DNA of 39,636 bases from UM-FILTER-47-13 sp964445195 (GTDB lineage Bacteria; Pseudomonadota; Alphaproteobacteria; Micavibrionales; Micavibrionaceae). Under the pieces are notes generated by a model, which worked only from the letters and a program-made list of their open reading frames with translations, searched no databases and had not been told where the DNA came from. Location: the NCBI GenBank assembly GCA_964445195.1, contig CAYUKA010000020.1, positions 1 through 39,636 of the forward strand. Reading direction: 5' to 3'. A program made the position numbers and the translations under genes. Below are positions 24,279 through 32,982 of this stretch, piece by piece; position 1 is the first letter of the stretch, and each line of letters begins with the position of its first letter.

Positions 24279-26174
24279 TTATTTATTAACATCGACAGCC
24301 TTGGCCAAGGCGTCGAGAGTGGTAATGCCTTCCAGTACCTTTAGAATGCCATCATCTTTCATACTTTTGAAGCCTTTTTCTATAGCTGCCCGTTTCAACT
24401 CCGCCTTCGACACGTTTTTGGCCAGCGCATCGTCCAGCTCTTCGTCAAACAACAGAATCTCCGCCACAGCAACCCGGCCCTTATATCCCTGCCCGGCGCA
24501 GGCCTGGCAACCGCCCTGCCGGGCCTTGTAAATTGTCGGCGGATTTGCGGGGTCGGCACCCAATATTTCGCACTCGCGTTCATCCGGTTTATATTCCTCG
24601 CGGCAATCTAGGCAAACCCGCCGGACAAGGCGCTGCGCAAACACGGCAACAATCGCGCCGGCAATCATACCCGGCTTCAGTTCCAGATCGAGCAGGCGCG
24701 GAATCGCGCCAAAAGAGTCGTTGGTGTGCAGCGTGGTATAAACCTGATGACCGGTCATCGCCGCTTTCAGGGCCATGTTCGCAGTCTCACCATCACGAAT
24801 TTCACCAATAAAGATAATGTCCGGGTCCTGCCGCAGCAGTGCCTTAATACCATCGGCGAACTCAAGCACGCCTTCCCGCACATGGGTCTGACGAATCATC
24901 CCCAGTGAATATTCAACCGGGTCTTCCAGAGTCTGGATATTGACCTCGACATTATTAATCTCGTTCAGCATCGAGTAAAGCGAGGTCGTTTTACCACTGC
25001 CGGTCGGACCGGTGACGATAATAATACCTTCCGGACGACTTTGCGCGTCCCTGATCTTCCCCAGGTTTTCCGGGCTGAAGCCCAGCTTATCGAGCGGCAT
25101 GATACTCTGGCTCTGGTCCAGAACCCGCAGCACGATGTTCTCGCCATGCACCGTCGGCAGTGATGACACACGAAAGTCAGCGGCCCGTCCGCCGACATTC
25201 ATATTGAAGCGTCCATCCTGCGGCGAGAGCTTGTCGGCAATATTCATGCCCGACATAATCTTGATCCGCTGGGAAATCGCGCTCCAATGAGACTTGTGCA
25301 GTGTCTGCGCTGTAAACAGTACGCCATCCTTACGATAGCGTAACCGTACGAAGTTCTCTTCCGGCTCAAAATGAAGGTCGGAGACACCCAGCTTAACCGC
25401 ATCAAACACCAGCGCGTTCACCAGGCGTACGATCGGGTGCGCATACGCCTCTTCCTCGCTCAGCATCGACAGGTCGGTTTCGGCGTCCTTGCCCTCTTCC
25501 AGCTCTTTTAGAATATCATTGATCGAACTGGCATAGCCATAAGCCGCATCAATCGCTTCTGATAAGATAGTCGGCGTCGTCACAATCGGCTTAATTGTGA
25601 CACTCTTTGGCAAATAGCGGCGCAGCGTATCCATGGCTACAACATCGTAAGGATCCGACATCGCAACCACGGCCTCCCGCTCGTCAACAGAAACCGGCAG
25701 AATCTGGTGCTTCACGGCAATTTTCTTTTCGATCAGGCTCAGGGCCGCGCCATCAAGAATCGTATGTTTAGGATCGAAAACGCCAAAACCCGAGCTTTCA
25801 GCCAGGAACGCCGTCAGCGTTTCCTCGTCAATAAACCCAAGATCGACCAACACCTCACCAAGCAACTTGCCGGTGACCTTCTTTTCCTGCAAAGCGACAT
25901 TGAGCTGGTCTTCATTAATAATGCCCATCGACACCAGCCGGTCGCCAATCCGGCCTGTACCATCGCCTTTGCCGTCATCACCCTGTTGTTCAAGATCACC
26001 GATATGGGTCGTCACCAGGTCACGTGATGAAACATCCTCAGCCGAACCGTCTGCAGGCGGCGGGTCATTAACCAATTCGCCTTCAAGCGTCTCCACCTCG
26101 ACCTCATCATCGAGCAGAAACATCTCGTCGGCCTCTTTCTCCGGCATTTTATGGCTGTTCTCGTCGTGATTCAT
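24279..26174 (-). CDS. pilB: PilB/MshE type IV pilus extension ATPase with MshEN-type N-domain
   Basis: A 631-aa assembly ATPase. An acidic disordered N-terminus (1-70) precedes an MshEN/GspE-N domain (about 75-220) with RIGDRLVSMGIINEDQLNVA followed by LLGEVLVDLGFIDEETL. This is the two-motif layout that binds cyclic di-GMP in MshE. The catalytic part has Walker A GPTGSGKTT (389-397), the Asp box TLEDPVEY (415-422), Walker B DIIFIGEIRD (452-461) and a four-Cys zinc site (C521, C524, C556, C559). It powers pilus extension. It is the first of the core assembly genes. The 199-base gap upstream separates it from the adhesin gene, which is read in the same direction. Confidence 0.94.
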   Translation of the reverse strand: MNHDENSHKMPEKEADEMFLLDDEVEVETLEGELVNDPPPADGSAEDVSSRDLVTTHIGDLEQQGDDGKGDGTGRIGDRLVSMGIINEDQLNVALQEKKVTGKLLGEVLVDLGFIDEETLTAFLAESSGFGVFDPKHTILDGAALSLIEKKIAVKHQILPVSVDEREAVVAMSDPYDVVAMDTLRRYLPKSVTIKPIVTTPTILSEAIDAAYGYASSINDILKELEEGKDAETDLSMLSEEEAYAHPIVRLVNALVFDAVKLGVSDLHFEPEENFVRLRYRKDGVLFTAQTLHKSHWSAISQRIKIMSGMNIADKLSPQDGRFNMNVGGRAADFRVSSLPTVHGENIVLRVLDQSQSIMPLDKLGFSPENLGKIRDAQSRPEGIIIVTGPTGSGKTTSLYSMLNEINNVEVNIQTLEDPVEYSLGMIRQTHVREGVLEFADGIKALLRQDPDIIFIGEIRDGETANMALKAAMTGHQVYTTLHTNDSFGAIPRLLDLELKPGMIAGAIVAVFAQRLVRRVCLDCREEYKPDERECEILGADPANPPTIYKARQGGCQACAGQGYKGRVAVAEILLFDEELDDALAKNVSKAELKRAAIEKGFKSMKDDGILKVLEGITTLDALAKAVDVNK

Positions 26175-26221
26175 GTTTTGCCTGGATCTCTTACCCCGTA
26201 ACGAAGTTGGTCGTTCCTGTT

Positions 26222-26227
26222 ATTATA
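26222..26227 (-). promoter_or_regulatory. Candidate -10 hexamer of the pilus assembly operon
   Basis: TATAAT on the - strand, 48 bases upstream of the pilB ATG, in the only sizeable gap before the run of assembly genes. No clear -35 is visible at normal spacing. The gap also holds an isolated GCCTGC/GCAGGC hairpin (26350-26368) just after the adhesin stop, without a T run. Confidence 0.35.
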
Positions 26228-26373
26228 AATACCGGAAAAAGCTAAAGAAAATGATAATTCAATATGAAAATACCCAAACTAAATGCCACATGATCAGCTT
26301 TCCGCAAATTCGTTAATATATAGTTGATAAATATAGAACAGAACGGTTCGCCTGCGACCAATGCAGGCTATTC

Positions 26374-29300
26374 TTAAATTATCAGACTACCATTGGCCAG
26401 CATAGTGGCAGCATCAGATACATCAATAGTATCGCTGAAAGACGCAATCTGCTGGGCGGCGCCGAACGTGCCAGAACCCGTTGTATCGACGTAAACACCA
26501 GATGCCGGGGTATCCGCCGCGTTAACTCCCGCATTATAAAGGTTTGAGACATCCGCCGCGTTAAACTTGCTCTGGAACCACGCAACCTCATCGATTTGTC
26601 CGTCATATTCTGATACGAAATTGACATCACTGCTCCAGTTTTTGGCACCGATCACGAAAGACCGTTCGGAACTGCTCATCGTAATCCGGGAGAAACTCTG
26701 CAGGAATGTGTCGTTCAGATAAATGTCGGTACCGCCCGCTCCATAGGCAAGCGTCAGCATATACCATTGGCCAGCCTGGACATCCTGCCCCATGACAGAC
26801 TGGACATCAATATCAATATTTGTGCTGCCGCCGCCGCCGCCGATATCCTGCTGCAAACGGCCTACGATATTACCGTTATTGCCGACGCCCAAAAAGAACT
26901 GGCCGGTGACATCGGCGTTTCCGTCTTTCGAGAACACAATCTGTTCACCTGTCACATCATCAGGATTAAACCAGGCGGTCACAGTGCCAGCAGCGATATC
27001 AAACAAGGGATCATCCGGCACCTGAATGACGGCATTGGCACTGCCGTCAAAATCGGCTGCCGTATCCGAAACATTAATATTGAATCCGGCAACACCTCCA
27101 TCAGCGTTATTCAGATAGCTGCCGTTTATCGTGCCGGTTTCATCTGTGGCCGTGGTGACACCGGATGCCTCGCCTAAACGGTAATAAACCAATGGATTAA
27201 GGGCTTCCACATAGTTTTCATAGCTGTCTGCACCCGCCGCGGCACTACCAATGAGCACATAATCTGCGATATTCCCCGCATTGACACCCAGGCCCGATAA
27301 TATATCGGAAATATCCAGCGCATCGTTTTCAGCCTGGCTGAAATTGCGAATCGTGTCGACATCGTTAAAGGCGCTAATCGCTTCAAACAAAAACGTATCC
27401 GCACCATCACCGCCATAGAGTATATCCTGCCCGTCACCGCCGGCAAGAATATCATCACCGATCGTGCCAGCGACGCTGACAACACTCACGCCGCCGTAAG
27501 GTCCCAGATCAACAAACACACTGCCGGTATCCGGGCCGGACATCTCAACCTCCATCACCTGGCCGCCCCCCCGTTCAAAAAAGGTCGCTTCGAGCGTATA
27601 TGTACCGGGGCCGAGGGTCTGGGGGGCGCTGGTTCTCGTACGCGCACCATGCAAACCGTCATTGTCAACAATCTCCACACCATCGAGGAACAGCTTGCTG
27701 CCGTCATCCGAACGCGTTGTAAATGTATACGAGCCGCCGGTCGTGATCGTCAGAGTGGTTTCGAATTTCAGCGCGAAATCGTTACCCGTATCAAAATTAT
27801 CAGGATCAAGATCCTGCGTGATACCCGTCGCCGTCGGTGCATTGGTATTGTCGGTCCCGCCATTCAGCGTAAAACCCGCCGTCGCCAGGGTATTGGGACT
27901 GGTGGCAAGATCAAAATATTCATACCGCCAGCCCGGCACCGTATTCACAAAACCGAACGCAAAATCACCGTAGAGCGTATCATCGCCATCGCCGCCATTG
28001 ATCACATCACTCCCCAGACCGCCGGTAATTGTATCGTTGCCGGCATCACCGTTCAGCGTATCGTCACCGCCCTGCGCGGTAATCGTGTCATTATCATTGC
28101 CGCCATTGACAATATTGTCGTCACCGCCGGTGTCTATGACATCATCGCCATCGCCACCGTTAATCGTGTCCATACCGCCGGCCCCGAAAATCGTATCGTC
28201 ACCATCGCCGCCATTGAGCGTGTTGACCGTTCCCAGGTCCGCTGCCGGCAACGTCAGGAGATCTATACCTTCCCATTCAATCACAGAGTCCTGCGTTGTG
28301 CCCGTGCCCTGGTCATTCCAGCCGCCGCCATTATTCATTTCCAGTGCATCTTCATCGCCCGAATTATTGGGTTCGCCGCCGTTCCAGTTCTCGTAATAGC
28401 CGCCTTGTGCGCTGCCGCTACTATTGCCAAGCCAGTACATCTGGCCGTCATCCGGCCCACCACCCCAGCGCCACTCTCCTTCAACAGCGGCATCAGACCC
28501 GCCGAGCCAGCTATCACCTGTAATAATACTGGCCACGAACGCATTTTCATCCGCCGAGGTAATCACCGCGAGATGACCGGCAACGCCGTTAATCAGTGTC
28601 GATTGCGCATTTGTGAGCGCCGCATTCCAATTGAGATTGGCCGTCACCTGCAGATAAAAGTTGCCGACCTGATCATCCCCCGGATCGGCATCGAAATATT
28701 GTACGCCGGGATTCGCTGCCAAAATAGCGTCAATCTGGTCCTGCAACGGCGTTGAAAAGACGCCGCCCGCATATATAGTGTCATCGCCGTCGCCACCCGA
28801 AATCGTATCGTTACCATCGCCACCGACAAGAAAGTCATTGCCTGTACCACCATTCATGGTGTCATCACCATCTTGTCCGAACAGCAAATCCTCGCCACCA
28901 TCGCCGTTCAATAAATCGTTCCCGTCACCGCCAAACAAAAGGTCGCCATCAGCCCCGCCGTTGAGCTGGTCAGCCCCGCCATAACCATACAAATAATCAG
29001 ACCCTGCACCGCCACTCAGAATATCGACCGCATCATCATCGGCCATCAACCCGGCCTCCCACTCGATCACATAGTGAAACAGGTCGGCGTCCGCCCGGTC
29101 CGTCCACGTGCCATCGGATTGTTGCAGGCGTGTATATGTATCGGTCGCATTTGGTTCGCCGCCGCTCCAGTTCTCATACATATTATTGACCGCCACATTG
29201 CCGTCACTGAACTGCAGGCCGGCCTCAAGCCCGCCCCCCCATGTCCAGACCAGGCCGCCACCGTCATCACTGCCGGACAACCAGGCCGACGACCCGGTAT

Positions 29301-30663
29301 CCAGCAGCGACTGGATAAAATCGTTCTCCGCCTGTGACGTCACCGTCGCCAGATGCCCCTCTACACCGTTTAACGTCACGCTCTGCGCCGCGGCATTAGC
29401 CGCTGTCCATGTCGTGCCCGTATTCACATACTGATAAAAGCTGTTCGTTTGTGCGCTGAAGACGGTACCGGGGTTATCGCGGAGGATCTGTGATATCTCG
29501 CGGGCGTCGAGGCTGTGGCCGTGCAGGATGTCATTGCCTGTGCCGCCGGTAAGTGTATCGGCACCGCCGGCGCCGCCGGCGAGCAGGTCGTCCCCGCCAT
29601 CGCCGTTCAGCGTGTCGGCGCCGTCATCGCCGTACAGGGCGTCGTTGTCCGCGCCGCCATTCAGCGTATCGTCGCCGTCATCGCCAAAGGCGGTATCCGC
29701 GCCCGTGCCGCCATTGATCGTGTCCGCGCCCTGGCCGCCATTGAGGCTGTCATCGCCGTCATCGCCGTTCAGCGTGTCGTCGCCCCGGCCGCCATTAAGG
29801 ATATCGTTACCGGCGCCGCCATGCATAATATCGTCATCGCGCCCGCCCAGCAGCCGGTCGGCGCCGCCGGCGCCATACATAACGTTATTGCCGGACACGC
29901 CGATCAGCGTATCGTCGCCGGCCGCGCCGAACAGGATATCGTCGCCGCTATGGCCGGTCAGCCGGTCATTGCCCGCCCCGCCGTTCAGCACATCATTGCC
30001 GGCATTGCCCATCAGGATGTCGTTATCGTCCTGGCCGTACAGCAGGTCGTCGCCGTCATTGCCGAACACCCGGTCGTTACCGGCCCCGGCGATAACGATA
30101 TCATTGCCCGCCTCGCCGAAAATCGTGTCGTCGCCGGCGCCGCCATTGATCGCATCATCATCGCCCAGCCCGCGAATACGGTCCGCCCCGCCCAGCCCAT
30201 CTATCACATCCGCCCCGCCCGTGCCGGTCAGATCGTCATCGTCCCCGCCCGTGCCGCTCTCCGTAACCGTGCCCAGATCGCCGGACACCGGCTCTTCCCG
30301 CCCGAACAGATAATCATAGGCCGCCGGTGCGCTCAGCGCTGCTGTCTGCCCCTGCGAGAGCATCGTGGCCGTCAGGTCGCCCGCCGCCACTCGCTGGCCG
30401 TTCACCCGCACCGCCTCGATCGTGACAATATCGCCACCGTCGCCCGTACCGGCATTGAACCGGAACGACAGCGCCGACGGGTAAGGATTGACGCTGTCGT
30501 CGAATTCCAGCGTAAAGGCCAGGACCTGCGACCCTGTGCCCGTCACCGCCGTGATCCCCACCGACGACGCCACAGGGCTGCCGTCTACGAATATATCAAG
30601 TACCGGCGCGTTGCCGCCGGCAACGTTCACGCTTGCTTCTATCGCTATGTGAAAACTTGCCAT
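26374..30663 (-). CDS. Giant mosaic RTX adhesin with C-type lectin, PA14 and LamG domains
   Basis: A 1429-aa secreted protein. An N-terminal beta domain (1-125) resembles carbohydrate-binding modules of RTX proteins. Calcium-binding RTX nonapeptides (GGxGxDxxx) occur in four blocks (about 143-382, 547-633, 815-900, 1066-1092). Between them lie two C-type lectin domains (about 400-536 and 655-798, each with a YENW..GEPN calcium/sugar site and a final VIEWE) and a PA14 domain (908-1045, SYTFTTRSDDGSKLFLDG). The type I secretion target region starts at 1092 (GADTFLFEAISAFNDVDTI). It is split by a LamG/concanavalin-like domain (about 1145-1380) and ends with TMLANGSLII. The domains suggest an adhesin for sugars or surfaces. 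No type I exporter gene is in the window. It has no Sec signal peptide. Confidence 0.9.
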   Translation of the reverse strand: MASFHIAIEASVNVAGGNAPVLDIFVDGSPVASSVGITAVTGTGSQVLAFTLEFDDSVNPYPSALSFRFNAGTGDGGDIVTIEAVRVNGQRVAAGDLTATMLSQGQTAALSAPAAYDYLFGREEPVSGDLGTVTESGTGGDDDDLTGTGGADVIDGLGGADRIRGLGDDDAINGGAGDDTIFGEAGNDIVIAGAGNDRVFGNDGDDLLYGQDDNDILMGNAGNDVLNGGAGNDRLTGHSGDDILFGAAGDDTLIGVSGNNVMYGAGGADRLLGGRDDDIMHGGAGNDILNGGRGDDTLNGDDGDDSLNGGQGADTINGGTGADTAFGDDGDDTLNGGADNDALYGDDGADTLNGDGGDDLLAGGAGGADTLTGGTGNDILHGHSLDAREISQILRDNPGTVFSAQTNSFYQYVNTGTTWTAANAAAQSVTLNGVEGHLATVTSQAENDFIQSLLDTGSSAWLSGSDDGGGLVWTWGGGLEAGLQFSDGNVAVNNMYENWSGGEPNATDTYTRLQQSDGTWTDRADADLFHYVIEWEAGLMADDDAVDILSGGAGSDYLYGYGGADQLNGGADGDLLFGGDGNDLLNGDGGEDLLFGQDGDDTMNGGTGNDFLVGGDGNDTISGGDGDDTIYAGGVFSTPLQDQIDAILAANPGVQYFDADPGDDQVGNFYLQVTANLNWNAALTNAQSTLINGVAGHLAVITSADENAFVASIITGDSWLGGSDAAVEGEWRWGGGPDDGQMYWLGNSSGSAQGGYYENWNGGEPNNSGDEDALEMNNGGGWNDQGTGTTQDSVIEWEGIDLLTLPAADLGTVNTLNGGDGDDTIFGAGGMDTINGGDGDDVIDTGGDDNIVNGGNDNDTITAQGGDDTLNGDAGNDTITGGLGSDVINGGDGDDTLYGDFAFGFVNTVPGWRYEYFDLATSPNTLATAGFTLNGGTDNTNAPTATGITQDLDPDNFDTGNDFALKFETTLTITTGGSYTFTTRSDDGSKLFLDGVEIVDNDGLHGARTRTSAPQTLGPGTYTLEATFFERGGGQVMEVEMSGPDTGSVFVDLGPYGGVSVVSVAGTIGDDILAGGDGQDILYGGDGADTFLFEAISAFNDVDTIRNFSQAENDALDISDILSGLGVNAGNIADYVLIGSAAAGADSYENYVEALNPLVYYRLGEASGVTTATDETGTINGSYLNNADGGVAGFNINVSDTAADFDGSANAVIQVPDDPLFDIAAGTVTAWFNPDDVTGEQIVFSKDGNADVTGQFFLGVGNNGNIVGRLQQDIGGGGGSTNIDIDVQSVMGQDVQAGQWYMLTLAYGAGGTDIYLNDTFLQSFSRITMSSSERSFVIGAKNWSSDVNFVSEYDGQIDEVAWFQSKFNAADVSNLYNAGVNAADTPASGVYVDTTGSGTFGAAQQIASFSDTIDVSDAATMLANGSLII

Positions 30664-30724
30664 CTTTTCAGCTTGTCCCTACGGGCAAGAGTTAAAACAT
30701 CCTGTTTAGACAAAGGCTTGACCG

Positions 30725-30733
30725 CTTATATCA
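30725..30733 (-). promoter_or_regulatory. Candidate extended -10 element of the adhesin gene
   Basis: On the - strand this reads TGATATAAG, an extended -10 form, 62 bases upstream of the adhesin ATG in the divergent gap (30664-30946). No good -35 is seen. Confidence 0.35.
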
Positions 30734-30946
30734 TGCTAGCAGATTCACCTTAGAGAATGGCTAAAAATACTTAAAATTTTATGTATTTTTTTGGAAACGG
30801 AGATATGAATACAACCCAACGCCTGAATATATACGCGGCACTCACCGGAGAGTTTTTTCCGTAAAGACCTGATAAAAATTTACCCACCCTTAATTATTAT
30901 GTGAAAACATTGGCGTGGTTTGTTTTTAAATGTGAGGGACAATATT

Positions 30947-31735
30947 ATGACTGATTTTCTTAGCAGGGAAGAATTGGACGCTTTACCAACGGTTGAAATG
31001 GCCGAGATTGGTGGCGGTGTTATTATGAATGACATGATCAAGGATGTGGGCAATGTAGACATCGCAGAGTTGCCAGAAATCGCTCAGATAGCCTACCAGG
31101 TTGTTCAAAGTATGGACATACCCAACAGCGCGATGGCCGTTTTCCAGAGCGATGACGGCCACATTTCGATTGCCCGGCGTAATGAGGCTTTTTTCGAGCA
31201 AGATAGAAGTACCGTGTTCCTGACGGACCAGGACGTAAAGCTTGAGGGCGCTTCATCCCACAGAGTTTCCACCGAGATACAAATTTTACCGCAGGAAGAT
31301 GGCGGATACAAAGTCCAGGTTGGAACCAGCCATGATGGTAGTTACGACAACAATATTGATGCCTCTTATGTAGGGATAGCATACGATGTTGATGCTGACG
31401 GCAACTTCACCGGACGCAATGGATATGCAAGCACAGAGGACTTTAATGGTAGCATACTCGACCAGGAGCATGGGACGTGGGCCATAGACGCTGCGCAGAC
31501 TCTTGAACATCGACTGGCAACAGCGCTCGGCAGTGATGGCCCCAATGCAAAAGAAGACATACTGAGTCAAAGGCCGGAAAGCGCGGCAACTGAAGTCGGG
31601 CAACCTCCCGGTCCAGAGAATGCAACCTCGCTGAGTTCGCTTGACCTGCAAGCGATGGCAAGCAGCGATGCGGCTCCGGACAAACCCGCCCCGGCGGAGA
31701 CAACGCCTGCGACTGCACCAGCACAAGGCTTGTAA
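30947..31735 (+). CDS. Uncharacterised protein divergent from the RTX adhesin
   Basis: A 262-aa acidic protein that I do not recognise. Its start is ATG 30947, which has GAGGGA eight bases upstream; an earlier in-frame ATG lacks a ribosome site. The first 24 residues (FLSREELDALPTVEMAEIGG with flanks) resemble a double-glycine leader: an LSREEL helix and then a Gly-Gly-Gly. A compact region follows (about 40-195, with a KVQVGTSHDGSYDNNIDASY stretch), then a low-complexity Ala/Pro-rich tail. There is no membrane helix or Sec signal. It lies between the adhesin and the minor pilins. A role as a secreted accessory protein is conceivable but unsupported beyond the leader-like start. Confidence 0.65.
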   Translation: MTDFLSREELDALPTVEMAEIGGGVIMNDMIKDVGNVDIAELPEIAQIAYQVVQSMDIPNSAMAVFQSDDGHISIARRNEAFFEQDRSTVFLTDQDVKLEGASSHRVSTEIQILPQEDGGYKVQVGTSHDGSYDNNIDASYVGIAYDVDADGNFTGRNGYASTEDFNGSILDQEHGTWAIDAAQTLEHRLATALGSDGPNAKEDILSQRPESAATEVGQPPGPENATSLSSLDLQAMASSDAAPDKPAPAETTPATAPAQGL

Positions 31736-31793
31736 ATCACAATCAGCTTTGATTAAGCACGATGCTCTTTACAGCAGACTCATCTTATGGAGG

Positions 31794-31852
31794 TGCCTTA
31801 CCCCGCATAGTGGATGCAGTGGGAGAGAGCGCGAGAGTTAGCCACTGGTTTT
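31794..31852 (+). mobile_element. Solo terminal remnant of an IS3-like element
   Basis: TGCCTTACCCCGCATAGTGG begins this stretch, and CCACTGGTTTT ends it. CCCCGCATAGTGG is identical to the element end at 39591-39603, and CACTGGTTT recurs there too. The TG start and the ATAGTGG core resemble terminal repeats of IS3-family elements. No transposase or second end is present, so it is a leftover. It lies 160 bases upstream of the first minor pilin gene. Confidence 0.5.
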
Positions 31853-32010
31853 ATCCCAATGTATTAACCATATGATACTTTAGGCTCTATATTCTTCCGG
31901 CTGGCAATAGCCGGAGGTATTGGTGCCGCCGGACCAGAATATGGGGGTTAGACCCCAAAATGCTCTGGATTTCAGCTTCTATCGTGATACAGTGAAAAAA
32001 GTATGTAAAC

Positions 32011-32982
32011 ATGAAAATGAGTTATATGAACCGGTTACCAGAGTATAATACTCAGAGCGGCTTTACCCTTGTAGAAATCCTTATCGTCCTCCTTGTGTCC
32101 GGGTTCATCTTATCGGCTGCCATTAGCGCATTTTACTCGGCCCAGGATATCCTCAATAAACGCACGACGGAGGCCCGCATGGCCGTGGTGCAGGATGCGC
32201 TGGCAGCCTATGCGGCCCGTAATTACAGGATACCGTGTCCGGGGGATCCGGCCTTTTTGCCCAACTATGACGGACGGGAGGGGAACGCGGCAGCGCTGTC
32301 AGATATCGACACGTGCACCGACGCCGGTGATGAAACGGGGCTTGTGCCTTATGCTGTTGTCGGGCTGGACCTTGAGGATGTCCAGGACGCGCATGGTAAC
32401 TTTTTCACCTATGTGATTAATCCTGTTTTTGCCGCTGATCCTCTCGTGGCCGTTAATATTCACCAAAAATGCCGGACCGACTTATGGATCGAGGCGGGTC
32501 GTAACCAAAATGTCCGCAAAGCCAGATTTTGCTGCCGTGACGCAAGTGCAGCCGCTATAAGAGTGTGCCATGTCGATGCCAATGCCAACCAGACATGCGA
32601 TGCTGCGGAACGGATCCTTTTTCCCTCTACCCTGCCGCCGGCCGGAGAATACGACGCAGAAGATACGCAGGACGACTACGCCCGCACCCCGCCTCCCGCC
32701 CAGGAACAGGAAGAAAGATATGACGATAACATAACGACACTGGCATATGTCCTCATCTCTCACGGTGAAAACGCCGAAGGGGCGTGGGACAGAAACGGGG
32801 TTCGGCTCCCCCTTCCTGCCGCAGGTGACATTGAAGGGGAAAATACGAATGGTGATACATCCTACTTCTCCCTGCCTTTTGATCTGACGGAAGATGCCAC
32901 ATATTTTGATGATATACTAAGGTGGGAGACACAAACGGGTCTTCTGGCCCGCCTGAAGAGGGATAGCTGTGAAAAACCTTAA
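32011..32982 (+). CDS. Minor pilin-like protein, paralog 1 of 4
   Basis: A 323-aa prepilin. The leader ends QSG (Gly17), and the mature N-terminus is FTLVEILIVLLVSGFI with Glu at +5. Motifs shared with the next three genes are RIPCPGDP (about 73-80), GLVPYAVVGLD (about 109-119), HGNFFTYVI, KARFCC, VLISHGENAEGAW (about 255), YFDDILRW (about 300) and a Cys near the end (DSCEKP). Several additional Cys suggest disulfides. ATG 32011 is used; ATGs 6 and 15 bases later are alternatives, and no strong ribosome site decides. It should be processed by the prepilin peptidase at 16482. A role as a minor or tip subunit is inferred from length and paralogy. Confidence 0.82.
   Translation: MKMSYMNRLPEYNTQSGFTLVEILIVLLVSGFILSAAISAFYSAQDILNKRTTEARMAVVQDALAAYAARNYRIPCPGDPAFLPNYDGREGNAAALSDIDTCTDAGDETGLVPYAVVGLDLEDVQDAHGNFFTYVINPVFAADPLVAVNIHQKCRTDLWIEAGRNQNVRKARFCCRDASAAAIRVCHVDANANQTCDAAERILFPSTLPPAGEYDAEDTQDDYARTPPPAQEQEERYDDNITTLAYVLISHGENAEGAWDRNGVRLPLPAAGDIEGENTNGDTSYFSLPFDLTEDATYFDDILRWETQTGLLARLKRDSCEKP

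Noticed and set aside
26350..26368. GCCTGC/GCAGGC hairpin after the adhesin stop
   Set aside because: The stem has only six pairs and no T run on the adhesin strand, so it is not called a terminator.
28780..30240. Short-period DNA repeats that could suggest a CRISPR or satellite array
   Set aside because: The period follows RTX nonapeptide codons in an open frame, with no constant repeat and spacer structure.
27649..30753. Long + strand frames opposite the RTX adhesin (27649-28755, 29515-30753)
   Set aside because: They are the complements of GGxGxD-repeat codons, with V/I/A-rich low complexity and no ribosome site. They mirror the adhesin repeats.
31897..31914. CCGGCT/AGCCGG hairpin upstream of the minor pilins
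   Set aside because: A short perfect stem without a T run or conserved partner; it may be chance.
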